Shown piece by piece: positions 35,823 to 45,405 of a DNA stretch of 64,000 bases (positions are counted from its first letter, which is position 1; every line of letters begins with the position of its first letter). The notes beneath the pieces were generated by a model. It did no database searches, was not told the DNA's origin, and worked only from the letters and a program-made list of their open reading frames with translations. The translations under genes were made by a program, and so were the position numbers. The stretch is from Nostoc sp. S4 (GTDB lineage Bacteria > Cyanobacteriota > Cyanobacteriia > Cyanobacteriales > Nostocaceae), in NCBI GenBank assembly GCA_029379225.1, contig JAQYWR010000013.1:78606-142605 (forward strand). The letters run 5' to 3'.

Positions 35823-37589
35823 CTAAGATGTTTTCACCGCCCCAGAGTAAATTAAACCTCGCTGTAAATCCAGCGTTAGAATAGCTCCATCCCGAATTAC
35901 CTGTGTTGCCTGCTTCACACCGACAATCACTGGTACACCGAGACGCAACCCAATTACTGCTGCGTGACTTGTAAGACTTTCATCTTCCGTAATAATCCCG
36001 GCTGCTTTGCGAATTGCCTCCACAAAATGAGCATTTGTGCGAGAAGCAACCAAAATATCTCCAGGATTAAAGTTACTTACATCCATACCAGTATTAGCAA
36101 CCCGGGCGCGACCGCTGACTGAACCTTGTCCCAGTCCAATTCCATGACCTAATATCGCTGTCACCACCTCAACTTTAATTAAATCTGTGGAGCCAGAAAT
36201 TCCCTGGAGTGTGCCAGCAGTCATCACTACTAAATCTCCCTCAGATAGTAATTTTAGTTCCTGAGCTACATTGATTGCAGCTTGGAATGTTTGACCTGTA
36301 GAAGGTAATCCTAGCACTAGCAGTGGTTTTACTCCCCATACCATCTGTAGTTGTCGCGCCACGTTTACATGGGGTGTCACTGCCAAAACCGGTGTATGAG
36401 GACGAAATTTTGAGACATTACGAGCTGTTGCTCCGGTTTGGGTTAGAGTCATAATTGCTGCTGCTCCGAGTTGCTCTGCAATTTGACTCACACCTTGACT
36501 AATCGCATTCGGAATAGAACGCCTGGTATCTCTTAAATGACGTACTGTTGATTGTGCCTCCTCTTGCTCGATACGCTCAGCAATACGTGCCATCGTCGCC
36601 ACTGCTTCTACTGGGTAGTTTCCTACAGCAGTTTCATTGGATAGCATTACCGCATCTGTGCCATCTAAAATCGCGTTTGCCACATCTGACACTTCAGCAC
36701 GAGTGGGACGGGGATTGCTCACCATACTGTCTAACATCTGAGTGGCGGTGATAATGGGAATCCCTAAGCGGTTTGCTGTGGCAATCAGCCGCTTTTGCAG
36801 CACGGGGACATCTTCCGCTGGCAGTTCTACGCCTAAATCGCCTCTAGCAACCATCACGCCATCACATAAAGCCAGAACTGCTTCCATTTGTTCAATAGCT
36901 TCGTGCTTTTCAATTTTGGCGATTACTGGTACTTGCTTACCTGTACTAGAAATTAGCTCTTTAATTTCAATTAAATCCTGAGGATTGCGGACAAAAGAAA
37001 GTGCTACCCAATCAACGCCCTGATCTAGACCAAACATTAGATCCTCTCGGTCTTTGTCGGTCATTGCTTTAATTGATAAGTAAACCCCCGGAAAGTTTAC
37101 ACCTTTATTGTTAGAAAGTTTACCGGCTACAGTTACGCGACAATGCAAATCACCTTTGTCACGGTTAATTTCCTCCACGACCATTTCTACTCGTCCATCA
37201 TCAAGGAGGATTTTTGCACCGACTGGGACTTCTTCTGCTAAATAGTCGTAGGTAACACAACTTATTTCCTGGGTACCGATAACCGGACGATTTGTCAAGG
37301 TGAAGCGATCGCCTTTTGCCACAACTATAGATCCATTGTCAAATTTCCCCAAGCGAATTTTTGGTCCCTGCAAGTCTTGGAGAATACCCACTGGTTGATT
37401 TAGTTCAAAAGCGGTTTGTCGAATTAAGCGAATATTACGCTGATGGTCTGCATGAGTCCCGTGGGAGAAGTTTAGCCGCAGTGTCGTTGCTCCCGCTTCA
37501 ATAATCGCCTTGAGCATTTCAGGACTGCTTGTGGCGGGACCAATAGTAGCAACAATTTTTGTCCGGCGTAGAGAATCTCTTAATTGCAT
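35823..37589 (-). CDS. pyk: Pyruvate kinase with C-terminal PEP-utiliser-like domain
   Basis: 588 residues. The N-terminal ~470 are canonical pyruvate kinase: 'TKIVATIGPATSSPE', 'RLNFSHG', catalytic Lys in 'VPVIAKIEKHEAIEQM', metal-binding 'VMVARGDLGVELP', and 'TATQMLDSM'. An extra ~100-residue C-terminal domain follows ('GQGSVSGRARVANTG', 'GDILVASRTNAHFVEAI', 'SLTSHAAVIGLRLGVPVIVG'). It resembles the phosphohistidine swivelling domain of PEP-utilising enzymes, including a His in the SHAA motif. This extension is known in cyanobacterial and Bacillus enzymes. The enzyme produces pyruvate and ATP from PEP, opposite in direction to PEP synthase at 61-63 kb. Confidence 0.96.
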   Translation of the reverse strand: MQLRDSLRRTKIVATIGPATSSPEMLKAIIEAGATTLRLNFSHGTHADHQRNIRLIRQTAFELNQPVGILQDLQGPKIRLGKFDNGSIVVAKGDRFTLTNRPVIGTQEISCVTYDYLAEEVPVGAKILLDDGRVEMVVEEINRDKGDLHCRVTVAGKLSNNKGVNFPGVYLSIKAMTDKDREDLMFGLDQGVDWVALSFVRNPQDLIEIKELISSTGKQVPVIAKIEKHEAIEQMEAVLALCDGVMVARGDLGVELPAEDVPVLQKRLIATANRLGIPIITATQMLDSMVSNPRPTRAEVSDVANAILDGTDAVMLSNETAVGNYPVEAVATMARIAERIEQEEAQSTVRHLRDTRRSIPNAISQGVSQIAEQLGAAAIMTLTQTGATARNVSKFRPHTPVLAVTPHVNVARQLQMVWGVKPLLVLGLPSTGQTFQAAINVAQELKLLSEGDLVVMTAGTLQGISGSTDLIKVEVVTAILGHGIGLGQGSVSGRARVANTGMDVSNFNPGDILVASRTNAHFVEAIRKAAGIITEDESLTSHAAVIGLRLGVPVIVGVKQATQVIRDGAILTLDLQRGLIYSGAVKTS

Positions 37590-37975
37590 AGGAGCTGAAT
37601 TTAGGAAGCTATCTGGGAAGTCATCGTAACTTTAAATGGCATCTCCTTTTTGGTCACTGCTATCAGATTTAAGCAGTTAAAGTGGGATTATGAGAGACAA
37701 GGGAGATGGAGAGAATAGAAAAAGCTGGAGATACACGGTAAAAACTGCTTCCTCATCTTCCTCATCTTCTTCACGGCGCAGTTTATCCTATCAACTTCTT
37801 GCCAATTCTCATACCCCACTTAATCAGTAAAGACTAAGCCTTGTCTGGAATCATAGCGTTATTCATCTGCCGATATGCTAGGCTACGGATAAATCTTGCT
37901 ATACAAAACTTTATAAAACTTTACTATTTCCTAATTTTTATCGTATATTCGTAATGTTTGATAAAGAAGGAGTCG
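37590..37975. other. Intergenic region between divergent pyk and crtR
   Basis: 386 bp, with a purine-rich GGGAGATGGAGAG stretch and a CTTCCTCATCTTCC tract near 37750. It presumably carries both promoters. No gene was seen. Confidence 0.5.
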
Positions 37976-38875
37976 ATGTCAATAATGCTCGCGTCGGAGG
38001 CACAAAAGCGATTAACAATTCCTCCTAAGGAATTTTTAGCGCCTCCTGGTGATTTGAATCCAACACAACTGCTATTTTCGGTTGCTGTGGGAATCTTGGT
38101 ATTATCTAACTTTGGTTACTGGCTCTGGCAATGGCCGCACTGGCTGTGTTTTGCTGTTAACACTATTGCTTTGCATTGTGCTGGGACGGTAATCCATGAT
38201 GCTTGTCACCAATCTGCCCATCGCAATCGGCTAATTAATGCAATGTTAGGGCATGGCAGTGCATTGATGCTGGCTTTTGCTTTTCCAGTGTTTACACGTG
38301 TACATTTGCAACATCATGCTCATGTCAACCATCCTAAAGACGATCCGGATCATTATGTCTCTACAGGTGGGCCTTTGTGGATGATTGCATTTCGGTTTTT
38401 GTACCATGAGGTATTTTTCTTTCAACGCCGATTGTGGCGTAAATATGAGCTACTAGAATGGTTGATTAGCCGTTTAATTGTCGGTTTAATTGTTTATATT
38501 TCAGTTCAGTACGACTTTTTAGGTTATATTTTGAATTTTTGGTTTGTCCCTGCTTTTGTAGTAGGGATAACACTAGGATTATTTTTTGACTATTTGCCCC
38601 ATCGTCCATTTGTAGAGCGCGATCGCTGGAAAAATGCCCGCGTCTATCCTAACCGAATTCTCAATATCCTAATATTAGGACAGAACTACCACTTAATTCA
38701 CCATTTATGGCCTTCTATTCCTTGGTATAATTATCAGCCTACTTATTACCTGATGAAGCCTCTGTTAGATGAAAAAGGCTGTTATCAAACTTCTGGTTTA
38801 TTACAGAAAAAAGACTTTTTTGAGTTTGTTTATGATATTTTTTTAGGAATTAGATTTCATCATCAAAAAGAATAG
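37976..38875 (+). CDS. crtR: Beta-carotene hydroxylase, CrtR type
   Basis: About 299 residues. A membrane di-iron hydroxylase of the fatty-acid-desaturase superfamily that adds 3-hydroxyl groups to beta-ionone rings (zeaxanthin synthesis). The histidine boxes are 'HDACHQSAHRN', 'HLQHHAHVNHPKDDPDHY' and 'NYHLIHHLWPSIPWY'. Hydrophobic segments flank them ('LLFSVAVGILVLSNFGYWLW', 'LIVGLIVYISVQYDFLG', 'FVPAFVVGITLGLFF'). The distinctive DDPDHY and WPSIPWYNYQP segments favour CrtR over desaturases. AAGGAG lies 3 nt before ATG 37976 and 12 nt before ATG 37985; both are acceptable starts and better than an upstream TTG. Confidence 0.88.
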   Translation: MSIMLASEAQKRLTIPPKEFLAPPGDLNPTQLLFSVAVGILVLSNFGYWLWQWPHWLCFAVNTIALHCAGTVIHDACHQSAHRNRLINAMLGHGSALMLAFAFPVFTRVHLQHHAHVNHPKDDPDHYVSTGGPLWMIAFRFLYHEVFFFQRRLWRKYELLEWLISRLIVGLIVYISVQYDFLGYILNFWFVPAFVVGITLGLFFDYLPHRPFVERDRWKNARVYPNRILNILILGQNYHLIHHLWPSIPWYNYQPTYYLMKPLLDEKGCYQTSGLLQKKDFFEFVYDIFLGIRFHHQKE

Positions 38876-39188
38876 AATTGTTGCATATTTATAAAGCAAA
38901 TCTTAAGTCAGGGAGCCAGATGTAGCTCAGAGCATCTTTGAAAAGTCAAAATAATACTCGAAACCTCTCTACTCTCTGATTAAAGATAGTGAAAATAAAT
39001 ATTTTTGCGGTAACGCATCTAGTTAATAGTGCGTTACGCTACACTATAACGCACATAACAAAGTTAATATTTACATTTAGGGACTGGCAAATGAAAAATA
39101 TCCTACTGCTTAGACTCAACAGTCAACTGTCAGCAACTTCAAGTGGTTATTCTTATTTCTTGGAGTTCCCTAATAAAAAGTTTATTAA
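38876..39188. other. Intergenic region, no gene seen
   Basis: 313 bp between convergent genes. The imperfect repeat TAACGCA/TGCGTTA recurs around 39012-39052; there is no clear terminator. Confidence 0.45.
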
Positions 39189-39485
39189 TTAAACACCTAC
39201 TTCTGATAATAGAGCTTGCATAGCTTCCCAAGAAAGTTCTTGTTGAATGTAACGAGGGGCTTCAGGATTGTAAGGACTAGCTACTCGGTCGATATTAAGA
39301 ATAATTGCCTCATCTGGCAAAACAGGTACATCTGGATCGAATGCTGTTGGATGCATCAAAGAACTGGAAAAACCTTTGAAAACAGCAATTGAATCTTGCT
39401 CGCCAGCAATTTCTACTGTTACAAGTAAGACTTCTTGAGGGCGTTTAGCGGTATATTGTTCCAGTCGCTTGCCAATGGAATTCAT
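39189..39485 (-). CDS. Small conserved cyanobacterial protein (DUF7734-like)
   Basis: 98 residues from ATG 39485 (MNSIGKRLEQYTAKRPQEVL). The sequence 'VLLVTVEIAGEQDSIAVFKGFSSSLMHPTAFDPDVPVLPDEAIILNID' is a compact beta-rich module. It ends in 'PRYIQQELSWEAMQALLSEVGV', a pattern I associate with small plant/cyanobacterial plastid-related proteins of unknown function. The longer frame to 39524 starts with non-conserved sequence. It lies 45 bp downstream of the DUF3177 gene on the same strand, so the two probably form a transcription unit. Confidence 0.7.
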   Translation of the reverse strand: MNSIGKRLEQYTAKRPQEVLLVTVEIAGEQDSIAVFKGFSSSLMHPTAFDPDVPVLPDEAIILNIDRVASPYNPEAPRYIQQELSWEAMQALLSEVGV

Positions 39486-39530
39486 TTTTGAAGGTGAAAT
39501 TTTCAATCTTGAATTAAAGCACAAGGAGAA

Positions 39531-40127
39531 TTATTGAGGTGTAGCTGTGCGTCCCTGCTTGCCTAGCTTAATTAGAACAAAGTAGCTTAAGTAAAGTACA
39601 TAAATTACTAAACCAATTATGCCAAGAAAACCTAAAAACTCGGCTTTACTATTAGCATGAAAATATTCTTTAAATAGTAATGGAACCTCGAACCAGACGC
39701 GACAATAGGGCGTCTTGAGCGCACTTCCAGAAAAAGCACAACCTAAAAAAAGCGCAGAGGCTACTGCGCCTAAAATACAATAAACAGTTGTAGCCCAGCG
39801 CCAAGAAGTAAAAACTAACTTTAAATATTTGGTCGTTTGATACTCAATTTCATCGTTGAGATCTACCCAAAACCATAATGAAATTGGAATCAAAATCCGA
39901 GCCATAAATCCAGAAATAAAGCTAACTGGATACTGGGCAATCATCAGATAAACGGTGATTGCCAGCAGGCTTGATACTCGCCAGTATATGCCTAATAAGC
40001 GTTGTATGCCTTCTGCTTTTTGCACAAATGCCCAAATTAGCAGAATTAATGGAATAATTACCATAAATAATACTGCTAGCCGATAATCAATCCAGACAAA
40101 AGGGCGAAACCAAATATTATAATCCAT
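39531..40127 (-). CDS. DUF3177 family membrane protein
   Basis: 198 residues with about five hydrophobic helices ('YRLAVLFMVIIPLILLIWAFV', 'VSSLLAITVYLMIAQYPVSF', 'RWATTVYCILGAVASALFLGCAF', 'LGFLGIIGLVIYVLYLSYFVLI') and the conserved N-terminal 'FRPFVWIDYRLAVLF'. This matches the cyanobacterial DUF3177 family, whose function is unknown. I prefer ATG 40127 (MDYNIWFRPF) to the TTG at 40139. Confidence 0.82.
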   Translation of the reverse strand: MDYNIWFRPFVWIDYRLAVLFMVIIPLILLIWAFVQKAEGIQRLLGIYWRVSSLLAITVYLMIAQYPVSFISGFMARILIPISLWFWVDLNDEIEYQTTKYLKLVFTSWRWATTVYCILGAVASALFLGCAFSGSALKTPYCRVWFEVPLLFKEYFHANSKAEFLGFLGIIGLVIYVLYLSYFVLIKLGKQGRTATPQ

Positions 40128-40979
40128 AGTTTTTATCAAGTGATAAATAAAACATTTTCAACCAAGAGCAAATATTTATAACTGAGACTAATCTACTTTG
40201 GAAAGTGTAATTTTTAGTTTAAATGGATAAGAAGTAGAGATTTATAAATTACGCAAATGATATCCAAATTAGTATGAAAAGTTATTTTTTAGGTAAATCA
40301 ACTCTGACATCCCTCTAAGCTATTAACTATAGCAATTCTATCCCAGTTGTGAAAATTACTTTTTTAACGTACCACAAGGACGCAAAGAATACGAAGATGT
40401 AGAAACAGAAAATTTGATTACCCAAGGATAATCGCAGATTGTTGCTATAACTTCGTTAACAACAACACAGTGGCTTGCCAACCTACGCAGCTAAAGGTTT
40501 TTGGGTCTAACACAAAACGGATTGTACTATAAAATACGTTTGTAGGGGCGTACAAATGTACGTCCCTACAGCCAGTAGATTTGTTACAAAAATTTTGCAA
40601 CGCGTATTACACGGATACGTTACTCAATTGACTTTCGTGAATCTTTACTATTTGCCAAAATAACAAGCGACTCAAAGATTCTAAACTTTGATTTTGCACC
40701 TACCTAAATGTAATAGCCCTAGAGAGAGTTGGAAAACCTACTAGTGGCTATGCATTTAATAGTCTAGACAAAACTCCGAACTTTTTAGAGTGTAAAGGTT
40801 TACTTACAAAATCAAAATCCCTAAATCTAGACATTTCACCAAATCTCCATTAGTCGCAAAGATAGTGAAAAGGCCAGAGTGCGATTCTAGACAGAAGTGA
40901 TGCTAAGGTGCAAGATATCAGTAAATAGATCCTGGTTGCCTGTTGACCAAACAAACAGAAAATTCATTTGCCTCAATTT
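40128..40979. other. Intergenic region with a palindromic element
   Basis: 852 bp with no credible gene, containing the hairpin at 40541-40570. The rest is moderately AT-rich and unremarkable. Confidence 0.5.
40541..40570. repeat. Perfect-type hairpin repeat TGTAGGGGCGTACA...
   Basis: TGTAGGGGCGTACA and TGTACGTCCCTACA form a 14-bp stem (one G-T) with a 2-nt loop. This palindrome type (GTAGGGRCG) is widely dispersed in Nostocales intergenic DNA. Confidence 0.75.
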
Positions 40980-41225
40980 CTACTCGTCGTAAACTCGGCA
41001 TTCAATTGCATCTGGGTTATCATCACAATACTGTTCAAAAGAGTTTTTTGGCTTGGTTTGACGCTTGTGGGAGGCTTCGGCTCGCAATTCTTCTACTGCA
41101 TCCCAGGCAGCAGCACACTCTGGTGAGTTACTACCTTTGATATCACAGACACTACGTGCATCTTCCACTTCTTGTTGAATTTTTTCTTGGATATCGCCCT
41201 TTGGTGTTCCTTGAATGTTGGTCAT
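40980..41225 (-). CDS. cp12: Calvin-cycle regulator CP12
   Basis: 81 residues. An intrinsically disordered redox switch that in oxidising conditions ties GAPDH and phosphoribulokinase into an inactive complex. The sequence has the N-terminal Cys pair C27/C37 around 'CDIKGSNSPECAAAWDAVEELRAEASH' (the AWDAVEEL core binds PRK). The C-terminal pair C67/C76 sits in 'YCDDNPDAIECRVYDE' (GAPDH-binding). All four cysteines and the length are canonical. It is divergent from the FIST gene across 374 bp. Confidence 0.96.
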   Translation of the reverse strand: MTNIQGTPKGDIQEKIQQEVEDARSVCDIKGSNSPECAAAWDAVEELRAEASHKRQTKPKNSFEQYCDDNPDAIECRVYDE

Positions 41226-41599
41226 TGTTTTAGTCTCGTTGTGTGTTGTTACTACTAGTATAGAAAAACTTCAAAAATAGCAGTTTTTGGTTTTATTACT
41301 AACCATTTTAACCACTTGGCTGAGAATTAAGTTAGCCTTTGAGCTTATTGATTTGGAGCCAACATAGCAAACTGCCAGATGTATAATGCATTCACCTTTA
41401 TTTTTTAAGATTTTATGGAATCAGTACTACAGATAGATAATCATACAATATATTTAGATGCATGTATTAGGGAATGACAACCCCAGTTTCGTGAAATGGC
41501 GAATACAAACAACTGGGGTCAACTCTTGTAGAATGCAATTCTTCGCAAAATGAAAAATCAAAAACTACTAGCCTAAGAAGCAAAAAAAGCCTAAAACTC
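41226..41599. other. Divergent promoter region, cp12 and FIST gene
   Basis: 374 bp. Contains an inverted repeat ACCCCAGTT (41480-41488) / AACTGGGGT (41511-41519), spacer 22 bp, about 80 bp before the FIST gene; it could be an operator or leader hairpin. Confidence 0.45.
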
Positions 41600-42832
41600 A
41601 TGGCACAAATGCAGTGGGCAAATGCCCTATCAACCCATCATTCATTGGAAGCAGCAGTTGCAGATGTAGTACAACGAGCTGTCTCGTCGTTAACAGCGCC
41701 TGCGGATTTAGGGCTGGTATTCATTTCGTCTGCTTTTACGAGTGAGTATTCTCGACTATTACCTTTGTTAGCTGAGAAGCTTTCTGTGCCGGTGCTAATT
41801 GGCTGTAGTGGCGGAGGTGTGATTGGGACAACAGTTAAAGGAGAAATCCAAGAATTAGAAGCTGAACCAGCTATCAGCCTGACTTTAGCCCACCTTCCAG
41901 GCGTGAAGGTTCAAGTGTTTCATGTTGTTGCAGAAGAATTACCAGACTTAGACAGTCCACCGGATGCTTGGCTTGATTTGGTTGGTTTACCATCATCACC
42001 GACACCCCAGTTTATTTTACTGTCTAGTTCCTTCGCCTCTGGAATTAACGATTTGTTGCAGGGGCTAGATTTTGCTTATCCAGGATCGGCGATCGTGGGG
42101 GGACAAGCTAGTGGTGGGGGTATGGGTGGTCGTGTTGCTCTATTTTGTAAGGATGACAGCAGCTATTTGGGTCAAAGCTTGTATCGTGAGGGCACTATTG
42201 GCATAGCTTTGACTGGGAATATTGTTTTGGAAACGATTGTTGCCCAAGGATGCCGACCTATTGGCAAACCTTTGCAAGTCACGAAAGCCGATCGCAACAT
42301 CATCATCGAATTAGATGAGCAAGTACCTTTAATAGTATTACGAGATTTAATTGCCAGTCTTAGCGAAGAGGAACGTACTTTAGCACAACACTCTTTGTTT
42401 GTGGGTGTGGCAATGGATGAATTTAAGCTGGCTTTACAACAGGGAGACTTTTTAATTCGCGGTATTCTTGGTGTAGATCCGACAGCAGGAGCGATCGCAA
42501 TTGGCGATCGCGTTCGTCCTGGACAAAGGCTACAATTCCACCTGCGCGATGCTCAAGCCTCAGCCCAAGATTTAGAATTACTTCTCCAAAGTTATCAAGA
42601 CCAACGCAACGCCGAACCCTCTGCCGTAGCTGCTTTGATGTTTGCCTGTGTGGGAAGAGGCGAAGGACTGTATGGTAAACCTAATTTTGATTCAGAACTA
42701 TTTAGGCAATACCTCAAAGATATTCCTGTAGGCGGCTTTTTCTGTGGCGGTGAAATCGGCCCTGTTGGTGGTAGAACTTTCTTACACGCTTACACTTCCG
42801 CATTTGGAATTTGTCGGCAAAATCAATCATGA
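41600..42832 (+). CDS. FIST-domain sensory protein
   Basis: 410 residues made of a FIST N domain (~30-225) and a FIST C domain (~230-395), the standalone form common in cyanobacteria. Supporting motifs: 'ADLGLVFISSAFTSEYSRLLPLL', 'VLIGCSGGGVIGT', 'IVGGQASGGG', and 'LMFACVGRGEGLYGKPNFDSELF' with the C-terminal 'PVGGFFCGGEIGPVGGRTFLHAYTSAFGI'. FIST domains are predicted small-ligand (possibly amino-acid) sensors usually linked to signalling proteins. Here there is no fused output domain and no kinase nearby, so its partner is unknown. Confidence 0.9.
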   Translation: MAQMQWANALSTHHSLEAAVADVVQRAVSSLTAPADLGLVFISSAFTSEYSRLLPLLAEKLSVPVLIGCSGGGVIGTTVKGEIQELEAEPAISLTLAHLPGVKVQVFHVVAEELPDLDSPPDAWLDLVGLPSSPTPQFILLSSSFASGINDLLQGLDFAYPGSAIVGGQASGGGMGGRVALFCKDDSSYLGQSLYREGTIGIALTGNIVLETIVAQGCRPIGKPLQVTKADRNIIIELDEQVPLIVLRDLIASLSEEERTLAQHSLFVGVAMDEFKLALQQGDFLIRGILGVDPTAGAIAIGDRVRPGQRLQFHLRDAQASAQDLELLLQSYQDQRNAEPSAVAALMFACVGRGEGLYGKPNFDSELFRQYLKDIPVGGFFCGGEIGPVGGRTFLHAYTSAFGICRQNQS

Positions 42833-42955
42833 GTGGGGCTGGGGACTGGGGAGTACGACTAGAAAATAAATATTTAGAAATACTTTCTCACTCAGTATCC
42901 AATCCCCAATCCCTAATTCCCAATCTAAAATCCAAAATTGAATGGCTCCTAACTC

Positions 42956-44077
42956 TTAAACTAGCAAAAGTGTGCTGTTATTATCAATCAAAGTCAGAGT
43001 TTCACCAGTAGGGATGCCTGGATTAAGCTGAGATGCACCATAAGTCTGAATGTAGCGCTGCACTTCTATTGGAAAATGTGGGTAGTCTAACACGGCATCG
43101 CCATCGGCAATAGTCGCCCAAAAGTCGCGCAAACTAGGAGCTAATTCTTTTGCCTGCGATAATGGCAAGTTTAAGGGAGAGTTAGTTAGTAGTTTGATTA
43201 AAAAGGGAAAAGAGCGATCGCCCATCCACTGTCGTGATGACTGTTGTAAGTTGGGGAAATCAGGTACTGACTCTACTCTATAAGATAAAATTTGTAACCA
43301 TTCTCTACCCTGGTTATCTCGATTGAACTCCAGCACTCGATAAGGGTGAGGATAGCTAACCAAAGAACCAGTGGTAATATCATATACTCCGTCTGAGTAA
43401 GCAACGTCCTGAACATGCAAATGCCCGGTAAACACTAGCTTTACTCCGTAACGCTTGAGCAACTCCAACATTTGGGCTGAATTTGCCAACATATAGCGAT
43501 TTGCTAGTGGGTGGTTCGATTGATTGGGCAAATGTTCGACCACATTATGATGCACCATCACCAAAATTAATTCATCAGCAGACGCCGATAGCACATCTTC
43601 TAACCAGCGTAGCTGTTTGGTATCTAAACATCCCACCTGCTCGCCTTGGTCATTAAAAGAGTTAGAATTCAATCCAATCAACTTCACTCCCGGTAACAAC
43701 TGACGAATGTAGTACATTTGTTGTGGGTCGTCATAGCCACATTTAGTGTAATAGTAGGGAAAATCTGCAAAAGCAATTGATTGGCGATCGGCGAATAGTA
43801 CAGGAACGTCATGATTGCCAGGAACAACATAGACGGGAAAAGGTAGCTGAGCTAAGCGTTGTTGCAACCAAGCGTGATTTTCCGGTTCGCCGTGCTGAGT
43901 TAAATCTCCTGGTAACAACAGGAAATCTAAATCGAGCTGTGTTAAATGTTGTAGTACACTTTCAAACGCTGAAATACTGACTTCCACTAGATGAAACCGA
44001 CTAGGATGATTCCAGATTGTGTGGGGAAGTGCCAGGTGTAAGTCACTGACTACCGCAAAGCGAAAATTGAGAGTCAT
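42956..44077 (-). CDS. Calcineurin-like metallophosphoesterase
   Basis: 373 residues. The N-terminal ~260 carry the full metallophosphoesterase motif series: 'VVSDLHLA', 'LLPGDLTQHGEPENHAW', 'VVPGNHDVPVL', 'MVHHNVVEHL' and 'FTGHLHVQ'. They bind two metals. The overall form resembles the Icc/3',5'-cAMP phosphodiesterase-like class. A C-terminal ~110-residue extension is family specific and unassigned. Given cyaC in the same window a cyclic-nucleotide substrate is tempting, but sequence does not establish it. It is convergent with the FIST gene. Confidence 0.88.
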   Translation of the reverse strand: MTLNFRFAVVSDLHLALPHTIWNHPSRFHLVEVSISAFESVLQHLTQLDLDFLLLPGDLTQHGEPENHAWLQQRLAQLPFPVYVVPGNHDVPVLFADRQSIAFADFPYYYTKCGYDDPQQMYYIRQLLPGVKLIGLNSNSFNDQGEQVGCLDTKQLRWLEDVLSASADELILVMVHHNVVEHLPNQSNHPLANRYMLANSAQMLELLKRYGVKLVFTGHLHVQDVAYSDGVYDITTGSLVSYPHPYRVLEFNRDNQGREWLQILSYRVESVPDFPNLQQSSRQWMGDRSFPFLIKLLTNSPLNLPLSQAKELAPSLRDFWATIADGDAVLDYPHFPIEVQRYIQTYGASQLNPGIPTGETLTLIDNNSTLLLV

Positions 44078-44311
44078 CGATTTATGAAAATGTTAAAACG
44101 AGGAGCTAAAACAAGTCTTTTCCAAAAAGTATAACCCTTACTCAATGTCGGTGCAGAGGAATAAGTATACTTAACATTTGTACACATTTAGCATCAATTA
44201 CACGCTATAGTAACAACTAACTTTAATACTTATGAAATACATTCAACCTGCATAAATTAAATAAAAATTTGATTACTAAAAATTATGAATTACTAATCAG
44301 GAGAGCAAATT

Positions 44312-44959
44312 TTGGCAGCAGTCCGAGTTCGCCAGCATGTTAATCCACTTGGTAAAAAGTATCAAACACCAGCAAGTCCCCTTGACTGGGAAAAAGTTTA
44401 TGCCAAGCCAAATCAATCACTACATCTAGATATTGGCTGTGCTAAAGGACTATTTTTATTGAATATGGCCAAGATAGAACCAAACTGGAATTTTTTGGGC
44501 TTAGAAATTCGGGAACCGCTTGTGCTGGAGGCGAATAAGTTGCGTTCTCAGTTAGGTTTAACAAACCTGCATTACTTATTTTGTAATGTGAATAATTCAT
44601 TGGAGTCGCTTTTATCTTCCCTGCCTTTGGGAAGTTTACAGCGGGTGACAATTCAATTTCCCGATCCTTGGTTTAAAACCCGCCATGCTAAACGCCGTGT
44701 AGTCCAACCAGAACTAGTGGCAGAACTAGCGAATTATCTTGCAGTTGGGGGGGTTGTATTTCTGCAATCAGATATGAAATTTATTGCGGTGGAAATGCGC
44801 GATCGCTTTGCTGCTCATCCAGCTTATCAGAAAATTGGTACAGGAGAATGGTTGCCTGAAAATCCCCTACCAGTCCCCACAGAACGAGAAATATATACTC
44901 AAAACAAGGGTGAACCTGTTTATCGAGCTTTGTTTGAAAAGATTAGAATTTCAGACTAG
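44312..44959 (+). CDS. trmB: tRNA (guanine-N7-)-methyltransferase (m7G46)
   Basis: 215 residues. SAM-binding 'LDIGCAKGLFLLNMA', 'FLGLEIREPLVLEA', the TrmB signature 'VTIQFPDPWFKTRHAKRRVVQPELV', and C-terminal 'YTQNKGEPVYRALFEK' (TxxE-like region) identify TrmB, which methylates G46 in the tRNA variable loop. The start is TTG: an AGGAG lies 8 nt upstream at 44299-44303, and no ATG exists before conserved sequence begins. It is divergent from the metallophosphoesterase. Confidence 0.94.
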   Translation: MAAVRVRQHVNPLGKKYQTPASPLDWEKVYAKPNQSLHLDIGCAKGLFLLNMAKIEPNWNFLGLEIREPLVLEANKLRSQLGLTNLHYLFCNVNNSLESLLSSLPLGSLQRVTIQFPDPWFKTRHAKRRVVQPELVAELANYLAVGGVVFLQSDMKFIAVEMRDRFAAHPAYQKIGTGEWLPENPLPVPTEREIYTQNKGEPVYRALFEKIRISD

Positions 44960-45405
44960 TATACTGTGGTACAAGCTAGGTTAGCATAGCTAGCTGTGCC
45001 AACCTACAAATTGCTGTATCTCATGTTATTGGCAACTGCTATAGTACTATAGAGTCAAGTATTACTTGTTATCTTGTGGTTAAACATTGCCTACAGATTG
45101 AGTAAAAGTTTGGGACTTAAATGTTTTATTATGGGTCGAAAAGTTAATAAAATCTCCCATAATAATTGCTGTAAAAGCTTTTCACTAGAGTAATTCATAG
45201 ATATAGAAGTTAGACAAATAAATAGTTTTAACTAAAAACTATCAATTTATTATTTGGTGACAAAAAAGTTATATTTGTGTCTGGTATAAAATATATAAAA
45301 TACACTTAAATCATTTCGTTGATGCGTAAAATATAAACAGATTTGGTAATTACAGTAATTTGTAATTCAGCCTATATCTAGTTATATATTTTGAGGAAAA
45401 GCACA
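44960..45405. promoter_or_regulatory. AT-rich leader and promoter region of the RiPP locus
   Basis: 446 bp between trmB and the first precursor gene. An imperfect hairpin GGTTAGCA/TGCCAACC (44980-45005) may end trmB transcription. The remainder is strongly AT-rich and presumably holds the RiPP promoter; no specific box was assigned. Confidence 0.4.
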